Below are positions 26,690-34,646 of a stretch of 64,000 bases of DNA, in pieces (position 1 is the stretch's first letter; each line of letters opens with the position of its first letter). The DNA lies in assembly GCA_965208775.1 (NCBI GenBank), contig OZ242360.1, forward strand, positions 2,790,001 through 2,854,000, read 5' to 3'. The position numbers and the translations under genes are program-made. The notes beneath the pieces were generated by a model. That model had not been told where the DNA came from. It ran no database searches and saw only the letters and a program-made list of their open reading frames with translations. This DNA is from JAPOVO01 sp026708165. Lineage in GTDB: Bacteria > Chloroflexota > UBA11872 > VXNJ01.

Positions 26690-27711
26690 TTTAGTATGCG
26701 CACTCTTTCCTCGCCCTGTTGGACGGTTCGGACGGTTCCGGCCAGCGACGCCCCCGAGATGCGGTAGACGAACTCATCCACGTCTTGGGGAGCGCAGATC
26801 ACGGCCATGCCGACGCCCATGTTGAATACGTGGCACATCTCGTCGAAGTCGACGCCGCCCAGCTTTCTTATCAGCTCGAAAACCGGCGGGACCTGCCAGG
26901 CTCCCCACTCCAGATCGACGCCGAGCGAATCGGGCAGAACCCGCGGGATGTTGTCGAACAACCCGCCACCGGTGATGTGGGACATGGAGCGCACCATGGG
27001 AAGGAGATCGCGCAGATCTCGCACGTATGAACGGTGGACGGCCAGGAGCTCGTCGACCAGAGGCCGTCCGAGCTCCGGGAATACGTGGTCGAGCGAGTAG
27101 TCTGCGAATACGCGGCGCGCGAGCGAATAGCCGTTGGTGTGCAGTCCGTTGGACGGCAGCACGACGACGGCGTCTCCGGGTGTGACGCGATTGATGTCGA
27201 TCAAGGCGGCTTCCGAGGCCACGCCGATCATGCATCCGGCAAGGTCGAACTCGTCTTTTTGATAGACCCCCGGAAGCTCGGCGGTCTCGCCGCCGAGCAG
27301 CGCGCAGTCGAGCTTCCCGCAGGCCTTGGCCGCGCCCTGGACGACATCGGCGACGACTTCGGGGTCGAGCCTGGAGGCGGCGAAATAGTCGAGAAACGCG
27401 CAAGGGAGTGCACCGACGACAAGTATGTCGTTTGCGCCGTGATTCACGATGTCGGCGCCGACGGTGTCGTAGCGCCGGGCCTGGGCCGCGACGGAGACCT
27501 TGGTTCCGACAGAATCGATGCTGGAGACGATGACGGGATCATCGATACCCGGCGGAATCCTCAACGCGCCCCCAAATCCGCCGATGTCGCTCACGACGAG
27601 AGGGCCGTGCGTTGAGTGGACGGATTCCCGTATGCGGTCCACTATGGTATTAGCCGCCGCCAGATCTACGCCAGCCTGCTTATACGAGGGTGCGGTGCGG
27701 CTGTCAGACAA
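26686..27711 (-). CDS. purM: phosphoribosylformylglycinamidine cyclo-ligase (AIR synthetase)
   Basis: Closes the imidazole ring to give AIR. The mature-looking protein has 341 residues from TTG 27711 and opens SDSRTAPSYKQAGVDL. Conserved parts are IDSVGTKV, DIVNHGANDILVVGALPCAF, LLGGETAELPGVY, SNGLHTNGYSLAR and HITGGGLFDNIPRVLP. The frame remains open for 41 more codons inside purF, but this prefix has a biased, unconserved composition and is rejected. The TTG overlaps the purF stop by 8 nt. Confidence 0.94.
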   Translation of the reverse strand: MSDSRTAPSYKQAGVDLAAANTIVDRIRESVHSTHGPLVVSDIGGFGGALRIPPGIDDPVIVSSIDSVGTKVSVAAQARRYDTVGADIVNHGANDILVVGALPCAFLDYFAASRLDPEVVADVVQGAAKACGKLDCALLGGETAELPGVYQKDEFDLAGCMIGVASEAALIDINRVTPGDAVVVLPSNGLHTNGYSLARRVFADYSLDHVFPELGRPLVDELLAVHRSYVRDLRDLLPMVRSMSHITGGGLFDNIPRVLPDSLGVDLEWGAWQVPPVFELIRKLGGVDFDEMCHVFNMGVGMAVICAPQDVDEFVYRISGASLAGTVRTVQQGEERVRILK

Positions 27712-29236
27712 GTTCGATTTGGGAGGAAGCCTCGGCTGGGGCCGCAGCCTCGTCGCCGGTAGCGGCGTCAGGGTGTGACGCCGGCATCGAGCCTTCCGGG
27801 GGAGGTGATTCGAACACGAGCTTGTCCATCTCAAGCTGCACGGGGATGGGGTAGTCCATGGTCAGGCAGCCCGTGCAAAGCTGGTTTGCGGGGACGTGTG
27901 TCGCGTCAATCAGGGCGTCCACGCTGAGATACGCGAGTGAATCGGCACCGATGCTGGCGCAGATTTCGTCGACCGACGAGTTATGGGCTATGAGCTCGTC
28001 GCCATGCTGGATGTCGATTCCGTAAAAACAGGGCCACTTAATCGGAGGGCTGCTGATCCGGACGTGGACTTCGCTGGCGCCTCCCGAGCGGCGGATGAGA
28101 TCGACCAGCGCCCTCGTGGTGTTTCCGCGCACGATGGAATCGTCCACGACGATTACCCGCTTGCCTGCGAGCACGGACCTCAGCGTGCTGTATTTGAGGG
28201 CGATGCCGGCCTGGCGGATTCGGTCGTCCGGTTGAATGAAAGTACGGCCAATGTACCGGCTCTTCACCAGACCTTCCGCGTAGGGAAGGCCAGACTCGCT
28301 GGCAAACCCGATGGCGGCGGCGGTGGCGGAATCGGGCACGCCTATTACCACGTCAGCTTCGGCGCCGTGCTCTCTGGCGAGCGCAGCGCCAAGCCGGTTG
28401 CGGGCATCGTTTACGTTCGATCCTTCGATTTCGCTGTCGGGCCGTGCAAAGTAGATGTACTCAAAGATGCAGAGGGCTTTCGGAGGATGATGACCCGTAC
28501 TGAAGGTCCTGGGGCCGTCGTCATCGATCTGAAGAACCTCGCCGGCCATCAGATCGCGTTCGAACTTGGCCTTAAGCGCGCCGAAAGCGCAGGATTCGGA
28601 GGCGATCATCCAGCTACCGTTGTAGCTGCCCAGACAGAGCGGCCGATTGCCGAGGTCATCCCGCGCCGCGACTATGGTGTCGTGGCCGAGAAAGACGAGA
28701 CTGAACGAACCGCTGAGCTTGGGAACGACGGCCAAGACCCGCTCGACGAGCGTGTCCCCGGGGGCCGTCGCCACGAGTCGCAGGATCAGTTCGCTGTCGG
28801 TTGACGTCGATAAGCTAAACCCGGATTGGGTCAACTCAGCCCGGAGGTCGCCCGCATTTACGAGGTTTCCGTTGTGGCCCATGGCAATAGGGCCGATGTC
28901 GCTTTCAATCACGACAGGCTGAGCGTTTTCCACTCTGCTAGACCCCGTGGTCGAATAGCGCGTATGGCCGATAGCCGCAAAGCCCTTAAGCGTTGTCAAA
29001 GCCGGCTCGTCGAAGACTTGCGAGACCAGGCCCATGTCCTTGTGGGAGTGAAAGGACGCGCCGTCGGTGACGGTTATTCCGGCGCTTTCTTGCCCTCTGT
29101 GCTGAAGTGTGTAGAGACCGAAATAGGTCTCGCGGGCGACATCCTCGCCGGGGCCGTATATTCCGAAGATTCCGCATTCCTCATTGAGGATGCGCGATTC
29201 CGGGTTGTAGTCGTAAGCTTGGCGCTCGCTCGACAA
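27704..29236 (-). CDS. purF: amidophosphoribosyltransferase
   Basis: Commits PRPP to purine synthesis using glutamine. The Ntn-hydrolase cysteine is in ILNEECGIFGIYG and becomes residue 21 if translation starts at TTG 29236, leaving a short propeptide; GGGGG lies upstream of that TTG, and alternative in-frame starts extend to 29323. The phosphoribosyl domain has VIVVDDSIVRGNTTR. Cysteines in LCIFEYIYFARP, WPCFYGIDIQ and CTGC indicate the Bacillus-type enzyme with a [4Fe-4S] cluster. The last 35 residues are an alanine- and acid-rich tail. It lies 35 nt from purL. Confidence 0.93.
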   Translation of the reverse strand: MSSERQAYDYNPESRILNEECGIFGIYGPGEDVARETYFGLYTLQHRGQESAGITVTDGASFHSHKDMGLVSQVFDEPALTTLKGFAAIGHTRYSTTGSSRVENAQPVVIESDIGPIAMGHNGNLVNAGDLRAELTQSGFSLSTSTDSELILRLVATAPGDTLVERVLAVVPKLSGSFSLVFLGHDTIVAARDDLGNRPLCLGSYNGSWMIASESCAFGALKAKFERDLMAGEVLQIDDDGPRTFSTGHHPPKALCIFEYIYFARPDSEIEGSNVNDARNRLGAALAREHGAEADVVIGVPDSATAAAIGFASESGLPYAEGLVKSRYIGRTFIQPDDRIRQAGIALKYSTLRSVLAGKRVIVVDDSIVRGNTTRALVDLIRRSGGASEVHVRISSPPIKWPCFYGIDIQHGDELIAHNSSVDEICASIGADSLAYLSVDALIDATHVPANQLCTGCLTMDYPIPVQLEMDKLVFESPPPEGSMPASHPDAATGDEAAAPAEASSQIELV

Positions 29237-29271
29237 TCCCTGCCCCCACGTATCGAGTGGCGAACTCAATT

Positions 29272-31494
29272 CTAGTGTGCCGCCGACTTGCCGGACAAAG
29301 CTGCCGAAAGCCCAGTGGACCACTTCTCGCGCGCTGAATCCAGTGGAACTGTTACGTCATCGCCGAGGACTATGTCCCCGCCTCCGACTCGACCGATGTC
29401 TTCAAAAGCGACGTCCTGGGCTGACGCCAAGGCTTTTGCTTCCTCCAAATTGCCAGGGGCCAGCGACACAAGGATTCTGGAAGGCGACTCGCCGAACCAG
29501 AGCTCGTCGGATCGGACGGGCTTCGATCCCGGGTCGACGACCGCCCCGATGCCGCCCGCGAAGCACGATTCGGCGACCGCGACGGCAAGCCCGCCGTCCG
29601 AGATGTCGTGGGCCGAATGGAGCAGCCGGGCCTCAATTGCGGAGGTGCAGACGCTCTGAACGGCGACCTCGCGCGACAGATCGATATCCGGGCGCCCCCG
29701 GATTTTGTCGTGGGCCAGCTTGAGGTACTCGCTGCCATCGAGCGAACCGTGAACGTCGCCGATGACCGCGATCAGGTCGCCCTCGCCGGCGAAAGCGATG
29801 CCGACGCTCAGTTCAACGTCGTCAATGACGCCGAGCATACCGATCACGGGGGTTGGGAAGATTTGGACGCCGTCGGCCTCGTTGTAAAGGCTGACGTTGC
29901 CGCCGGTTACCGGTATTTCGAAAGCGGCGCAGGCTTCGGCCATACCCTCCACGACTTCGGCCAGCTGGTAGTACACGGCGGGATTATCGGGCGATCCGAA
30001 ATTGAGGCAGTTGGTTATGGCGAGGGGGCGCGCCCCCGAGCAGACAACATTGCGCGCGGCCTCGGCGACGGCCATTGCTCCACCGCCCCGCGGGTTGAGG
30101 TAGCAGGCTCTTCCGTTTCCGTCCGTGGAGAGCGCGATGGCCCGATTGGCCTCTTTGATGCGCAGGACTGCGGCGTCCGCGCCGGGGCCCGCGACGGTGT
30201 TAGATCCGACAGTCTGATCGTATGTGCGGTACACGCACTCCCTGGAGGCGATGTTCGGCGAGGACAGCAGCGACAGGAACGCCTGGGTTACGTCATCGGG
30301 CTCGGGGATTTCGCCGAGGTCCAGGTCGTTCACGGTCGCCAGGTAATCGGGCAACTCCACGGGCAGTCGATATTCGGGCGGATTGTTCAAGTGTTCGATG
30401 GGGATGTGCGCGACCGGTTGTCCAGATTCCGCGATAGTTACGTGCGCGTCGGACGTTACGGCTCCGATAACGTCCGAGTGCAGCCCCCACTTGTCGAAGA
30501 CGGCGACGATCTCTTCCTCGCGGCCTCTCTCGGCGACGACCAGCATTCGCTCCTGACTCTCGCTGAGCATCACTTCGTAAGGCGTCATGCGGGCCGCCCG
30601 GCGGGAGACTTTGTCGACATCGATCCAAACGCCGGCACCTGTGCGCGCGGCGGCCTCGACCGACGAACTGGTCAAGCCGGCGGCTCCGAGGTCCTGAAGG
30701 CCGACGATGGCGCCAGTGGTGAGAGCTTCGAGGCAGGCCTCGATCAGCAGCTTTTCGAGAAACGGATTTCCGACCTGGACAACGCCGCGGGCGGACTTCT
30801 CGGGATCTTCGACCGAAGCGAAAGTCGCGCCCTGGATGCCGTCGCGACCCGTGTCGGCACCGACGAGGATTATGGGGTTGCCTTCTCCCACCGCCTCGGC
30901 GCGGGTCAACTGGTCGTGGCGGAGCAGTCCCACGCACATGGCGTTGACCAGCGGATTGCCAGCGTAGCAGTCCTCGACCACCACCTCGCCGCCGACGGTG
31001 GGGATGCCGACGCAGTTACCGTAAGAGCCGACTCCACCGACTATTCCTCCGGCGAGGTAGCGGTTGCGGGGGGTGTCCAACGGTCCGAAACGGAGCGAGT
31101 CGAACAGCGCGATCGGGCGCGCGCCCATGGTGAAGATGTCGCGGATTATCCCGCCGACGCCTGTTGCGGCGCCCTCGAACGGTTCGACCGCGCTGGGGTG
31201 GTTGTGGCTTTCGACCTTGAAGACGACTGCGAGGCCGTCGCCGATGTCGACGGCTCCGGCATTCTCCTCGCCGGCCTTGACCAGAAGCGACGGGGACTCG
31301 GTGGGGAGCCGTCGGAGCAGGGCGCGGGAGTGCTTGTAGCCGCAGTGCTCGCTCCAAAGAGCACCGAACATTCCCAGCTCAAGCTCGTTTGGCGGCCGGC
31401 CCAGCAGCTCCAGAATCCTGTGATACTCGAAGCGATTGAGAGCGACCGTCTCCAGCGCTTCGTCCGTCACGTGGTCGTCGACGACGGACTCCAT
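29272..31494 (-). CDS. purL: phosphoribosylformylglycinamidine synthase subunit II
   Basis: The small-type PurL (740 residues) that works with PurQ and PurS to make FGAM. Seen are MFGALWSEHCGYKHSR near the N-terminus, FKVESHNHPSAVEPFEGAATG, TMGARPIAL, GIPTVGGE, the second repeat domain with NPRGGGAMAVAEAARN, and HDISDGGLAVA. The ATG at 31494 is chosen over a start at 31524 because it lies 8 nt after the purQ stop with GGGA upstream. The separate purS and purQ genes upstream agree with this being the three-subunit form. Confidence 0.96.
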   Translation of the reverse strand: MESVVDDHVTDEALETVALNRFEYHRILELLGRPPNELELGMFGALWSEHCGYKHSRALLRRLPTESPSLLVKAGEENAGAVDIGDGLAVVFKVESHNHPSAVEPFEGAATGVGGIIRDIFTMGARPIALFDSLRFGPLDTPRNRYLAGGIVGGVGSYGNCVGIPTVGGEVVVEDCYAGNPLVNAMCVGLLRHDQLTRAEAVGEGNPIILVGADTGRDGIQGATFASVEDPEKSARGVVQVGNPFLEKLLIEACLEALTTGAIVGLQDLGAAGLTSSSVEAAARTGAGVWIDVDKVSRRAARMTPYEVMLSESQERMLVVAERGREEEIVAVFDKWGLHSDVIGAVTSDAHVTIAESGQPVAHIPIEHLNNPPEYRLPVELPDYLATVNDLDLGEIPEPDDVTQAFLSLLSSPNIASRECVYRTYDQTVGSNTVAGPGADAAVLRIKEANRAIALSTDGNGRACYLNPRGGGAMAVAEAARNVVCSGARPLAITNCLNFGSPDNPAVYYQLAEVVEGMAEACAAFEIPVTGGNVSLYNEADGVQIFPTPVIGMLGVIDDVELSVGIAFAGEGDLIAVIGDVHGSLDGSEYLKLAHDKIRGRPDIDLSREVAVQSVCTSAIEARLLHSAHDISDGGLAVAVAESCFAGGIGAVVDPGSKPVRSDELWFGESPSRILVSLAPGNLEEAKALASAQDVAFEDIGRVGGGDIVLGDDVTVPLDSAREKWSTGLSAALSGKSAAH

Positions 31495-31502
31495 TACGTT
31501 CC

Positions 31503-32183
31503 CTAGGCCGCCAGGGAGCGCCAAATCATCGCGCCGTCCTCACCGCCGAGGACGCGTTCGGAGCAACGCTCAGGGTGCGGCATCATGCCCAGGACATTGC
31601 CGCGCTCGTTGGTGATCGCGGCAATGTTCGACAGCGAGCCATTTGGGTTGGCTTCGGGCACGGCTTGTCCCCGGTGGTTGGTGTAGGTGAAGACGATCCG
31701 GCCATCGTCCTGGAGTCGGGAAATCGTCTCGTCGTCGGCGAAGTAGCTACCCTCGCCGTGGGCGATGGGCATTCGCAATACCTGGCCGGATGCGCATTGT
31801 CTAGTGAACGGGGTGACGTTGGAGTCGACTCTGAGGTTCACCCACTGGTGACGAAACTGAAGGGTGTCGTTGCGCAACATCGCGCCGGGCAGCAGGCCAG
31901 CTTCGAGAAGGATCTGAAAGCCGTTGCAGATTCCGAGCACGCGAACGCCCCGCGCGGCGGCGGCGGCCACTTCACGAAGGGCAGGCGCAAATCGCGCTAT
32001 GGCCCCGGCGCGAAGGTGGTCGCCGTAGGAGAATCCGCCTGGAATGACGATCAAGTCGTATCCGGCGAGGTCGGTGTCTCGGTGCCAGCGCAGGTCCGTA
32101 TTGAAGCCGGCGACCGTCTTGAGGGCGTGAAACGTGTCCATGTCGCAGTTACTGCCCGGAAAGACGATGACGCAGGCTTTCAT
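31503..32183 (-). CDS. purQ: phosphoribosylformylglycinamidine synthase subunit I (glutaminase)
   Basis: Class I glutamine amidotransferase subunit (226 residues) of FGAM synthetase. It starts MKACVIVFPGSNCDMDTF; the nucleophile cysteine is in VLGICNGFQIL and the His-Glu pair in MMPHPERC. The frame is open for 62 codons further upstream, but that part is simply translation of the repeat and spacer between purS and purQ (including FPRKRESR) and is not real protein. No strong ribosome-binding site precedes the ATG at 32183. Confidence 0.95.
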   Translation of the reverse strand: MKACVIVFPGSNCDMDTFHALKTVAGFNTDLRWHRDTDLAGYDLIVIPGGFSYGDHLRAGAIARFAPALREVAAAAARGVRVLGICNGFQILLEAGLLPGAMLRNDTLQFRHQWVNLRVDSNVTPFTRQCASGQVLRMPIAHGEGSYFADDETISRLQDDGRIVFTYTNHRGQAVPEANPNGSLSNIAAITNERGNVLGMMPHPERCSERVLGGEDGAMIWRSLAA

Positions 32184-32274
32184 GCTGGGGTCGCCATTGC
32201 GCCGCGGAGAGGCCCTTGCATAACTCCGAGCCGACGGTGCCGTGGAGATGCACCAACCATCGCGAAGGTGTGCT

Positions 32275-32580
32275 TCATGGCTTCTGGATTCCCGCTTTCG
32301 CGGGAATGACGGTTTTTGCCAACTTCTCGCGGACGGTGACTTCAAACTGCTCGATGACGGGGTTTGCAAGCAGGCGGTCCGACATGTCCTTTGCCAGAGC
32401 CGCAGCCTCGTCCTCGGAGGCGGCTTCGATGTCCAACTCTATCAATTTACCCGCACGCACCTTCGATACGCCAGCGTAACCGAGGTCGCGCAAGCCCGCG
32501 TGGATGGTCTCGCCTTCCGGGTCTACGACCTCGGCGAGCGGGCGGATGACCACCGAGACCTCGTAGGTTTTTCGACTCAC
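32275..32580 (-). CDS. purS: FGAM synthase subunit PurS, tail extended by a repeat
   Basis: The small bridging subunit of PurSQL, here 101 residues. The core TYEVSVVIRPLAEVVDPEGE, KVRAGKLIELDI and DRLLANPVIEQFEV is normal and would end near residue 89; PurS is usually 80-86 residues. The final residues, TVIPAKAGIQKP, are encoded by the palindromic repeat at 32282-32312, and the stop codon lies just beyond it. The string VIPAKAGIQ is a well-known by-product of this repeat family. Function is probably preserved, since the addition is C-terminal. Its start overlaps the purC remnant by 4 nt. Confidence 0.92.
   Translation of the reverse strand: MSRKTYEVSVVIRPLAEVVDPEGETIHAGLRDLGYAGVSKVRAGKLIELDIEAASEDEAAALAKDMSDRLLANPVIEQFEVTVREKLAKTVIPAKAGIQKP
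32282..32312. repeat. REP-like palindromic repeat at the purS 3' end
   Basis: Arms ATTCCCGC (32288-32295) and GCGGGAAT (32300-32307) with loop TTTC form an 8-bp hairpin, followed by GACGG. This is the dispersed element whose translations FPRKRESR (one strand) and VIPAKAGIQ (the other) litter databases. It lies between the PurS core and its stop codon, so it is both coding for purS and a hairpin in the purS-purQ intercistronic mRNA. Confidence 0.75.
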
Positions 32581-32822
32581 GCGGAGCTCGTCAGGCGTTC
32601 CAGGGCGTCGAGATATTTGCGGGAGGTGTTTCTGACGACATAATCCGGCAGATCGGGCGGCGGCGGCTCCTTGTTCCAGCCCAAGTCGATCAGATAGTCG
32701 CGCACAACCTGCTTGTGGTAGCTCGGCGGCGAGGTGCCGACTTCGTAGGTCTCGTTGTCCCGAACCTTGCCCCTCGAAAGTAAGCGCAGCTCGCTAAGTT
32801 CGGTCTGGCTTATGGTCGCCAA
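32577..32822 (-). pseudogene. purC: SAICAR synthetase remnant with internal in-frame deletion
   Basis: An 81-codon frame at the position expected for purC. Residues 1-22 match the PurC N-terminus (ELRLLSRGKVRD), and residues 24-80 match the C-terminal end of the long PurC type (TYEVGTSPPSYHKQVVRDYL, NKEPPPPDLPDYVV, NTSRKYLDALERLT). Everything between, some 200 or more residues holding the ATP and CAIR sites, is absent, and the join at about 32755-32760 stays in frame. Such a protein could not be a SAICAR synthetase. It starts at TTG 1 nt after the purB stop and overlaps purS by 4 nt. Genuine deletion and assembly collapse are both possible. Confidence 0.85.
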
Positions 32823-32823
32823 G

Positions 32824-34137
32824 TCACGCTCCCTGATCGTTGCTTGAATCCAACCCCAAGCGTGAATACGCCGTATCGATCCATTTCAAATGCCGGTCGG
32901 GCTGGAAATAGCCGAGCAGGCTGTCCTCGTCTATCAACTCTGTGACCTGTGAGTCGGCGGCCAGCAGCTCGTTGAGGGGCGTGCCGTCGTTGAATGCCTG
33001 CATGGCGTGTCTGTGGACGGCCGCGTAGGCCTCCTGACGCGACATACCGGCTTCGATGAGGGCCAGCAGAATTCCCTGCGAGTAGATTAGGCCGTGGGTG
33101 AAATCGAGGTTTTCGCGCATTCGCGCGACGTTGACGCGCAGGCCTCCGAGGATGCGCCCGAACTGCCAAAGCATGAAGTCCAGCGCTATCGTCGCGTCGG
33201 GCAGGATCACCCTTTCCAGCGAGCTGTTGCTCATGTCGCGTTCGTGCCAGAGGGCCATGTTTTCGAGAGCCGCATGGGCGTTGGCCCGCAATAACCGGGC
33301 CAGTCCGCATATTCGCTCCAGTCGGAACGGGTTGCGTTTGTGCGGCATGGACGAAGAGCCGTGCTGACCTTCGCCGAAGTGCTCCTCGGTCTCGCCGATT
33401 TCGGTACGCTGGAGACTCCGCAGCTCCGTGGCGAATTTCTCCAGGGATCCGCCGATGATGGCCAGCGTGGTGAGGAACTGAGCGTGCCGGTCGCGCTGCA
33501 GGATTTGATTCGAGACGTTGGCGAAGTTCAGTCCGAGGTTTGCGCAGGCTATCTCTTCGACTTGAGGCGGCACGTTGGCGTGAGTGCCGACTGAGCCGGA
33601 GATCTTTCCGTACGCGATCTGCTCTTTGGCGTCTTCGAGACGGCGAATCTGCCGTCGAATTTCGTCGACCCAGACCAACAGCTTGAATCCGAAGGTGGTG
33701 GGTTCGGCGTGGATGCCGTGGGTACGGGCGATGGTGAGGGTCTGCTTGTGTTCAACGGCACGTTTGGACGCGACTGACTCAAGGTTTCGGAGGCGTCCTA
33801 GTAGCTGGTCGGCTGCTGCGACCAGTTGGAGCGAGAGGCCGGTATCGAGCACGTCGGACGAGGTCAGCCCGTAGTGCAGCCAGCGAGACTCCGGCCCCAG
33901 GGTTTCGGCCGTAGCCGCGACAAATGCGTCGGTCTCGTGATCGGTGGTGCCTTCGATCTCGTCGATGCGGTCGATGGAGAATGAAGCGCCGCGAATCTTC
34001 TCGATATCCGCCTTGGGGATAAGGCCAACCTCGGCCCACGCCTCGCAGACGGCAATCTCGACTTCGAGCTGGCATTGGAAATAGTGCTGCCGGCTCCATA
34101 TATGGCCCATTTCCGGGCGGGTGTAGCGTGGGGTCAT
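32824..34137 (-). CDS. purB: adenylosuccinate lyase
   Basis: Acts twice in purine synthesis, releasing fumarate from SAICAR and from adenylosuccinate. The 437 residues include TTDHETDAFV, HYGLTSSDVLDT, RTHGIHAEPTTFG and the fumarase/aspartase superfamily signature GSSSMPHKRNP on the catalytic serine loop. Length and motifs are normal. Its ATG overlaps the purE stop by 4 nt and its stop is 1 nt before the purC remnant. One of its substrates would be the product of the enzyme that is broken next door. Confidence 0.96.
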   Translation of the reverse strand: MTPRYTRPEMGHIWSRQHYFQCQLEVEIAVCEAWAEVGLIPKADIEKIRGASFSIDRIDEIEGTTDHETDAFVAATAETLGPESRWLHYGLTSSDVLDTGLSLQLVAAADQLLGRLRNLESVASKRAVEHKQTLTIARTHGIHAEPTTFGFKLLVWVDEIRRQIRRLEDAKEQIAYGKISGSVGTHANVPPQVEEIACANLGLNFANVSNQILQRDRHAQFLTTLAIIGGSLEKFATELRSLQRTEIGETEEHFGEGQHGSSSMPHKRNPFRLERICGLARLLRANAHAALENMALWHERDMSNSSLERVILPDATIALDFMLWQFGRILGGLRVNVARMRENLDFTHGLIYSQGILLALIEAGMSRQEAYAAVHRHAMQAFNDGTPLNELLAADSQVTELIDEDSLLGYFQPDRHLKWIDTAYSRLGLDSSNDQGA

Positions 34138-34646
34138 CTGGCGGCCAGCCCCGCCGAGTCGGCCAGAACCTTGCGGGTCAGCTCGGTGCGCTGTTGCCGC
34201 AACGCTTCGGCAATGCCGGCGTCATTCAAGGCGAGAATCTCGGCGGCGAATAACGCGGCGTTGCGGGCGCCGGCAGTGCCAATGGCCATTGTGGCGACCG
34301 GGATGCCGCCGGGCATTTGCACGATGGCGTGCAGCGAGTCGACGCCGCGCAGCTCGCTGGTGGGCAAGGGAACGCCGATCACCGGAAGCTGCGTCCAGGC
34401 GGCGACGACGCCGGGCAGATGCGCAGCAGCGCCGGCGAGGGCGATGATGATCTTGACGCCGTTACCGGCCGCGCTCCTGGTGAAGTCCCTGGCCGCGTCG
34501 GGAGAGCGGTGAGCCGACAGTATCTTGATCTCGGCATCGACGCCGAGACTTGCCAGGGTATCCATCGTTTCGTTGCCGTAGTCCAGGTCCGACTTGCTCC
34601 CGAGCAATACGGCGACAGGCGGTTGAGTCTTCGATCCATCCATCAA
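34134..34646 (-). CDS. purE: N5-carboxyaminoimidazole ribonucleotide mutase
   Basis: A 170-residue PurE. VAVLLGSKSDLDYG, ILSAHRSPDAARDF, IIIALAGAAAHLPGVVAAWT and GVPLPTSELRGVDSLHAIVQMP are the family motifs. The sequence looks like the class I form that rearranges N5-CAIR to CAIR and depends on PurK, but no purK lies in this window. Two adjacent ATGs (34646 and 34643) overlap the purD stop; the first is used. Confidence 0.95.
   Translation of the reverse strand: MMDGSKTQPPVAVLLGSKSDLDYGNETMDTLASLGVDAEIKILSAHRSPDAARDFTRSAAGNGVKIIIALAGAAAHLPGVVAAWTQLPVIGVPLPTSELRGVDSLHAIVQMPGGIPVATMAIGTAGARNAALFAAEILALNDAGIAEALRQQRTELTRKVLADSAGLAAR

Noticed and set aside
29608..31506. 632-codon open frame on the plus strand
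   Set aside because: It is exactly antisense to purL, has no family sequence, and arises from GC-rich codon use; purL has all its motifs on the other strand.
32184..32369. N-terminal extension of purQ containing FPRKRESR
   Set aside because: This is translation of the palindromic repeat and the spacer; PurQ homologues begin at MKACVIVFPGSN.
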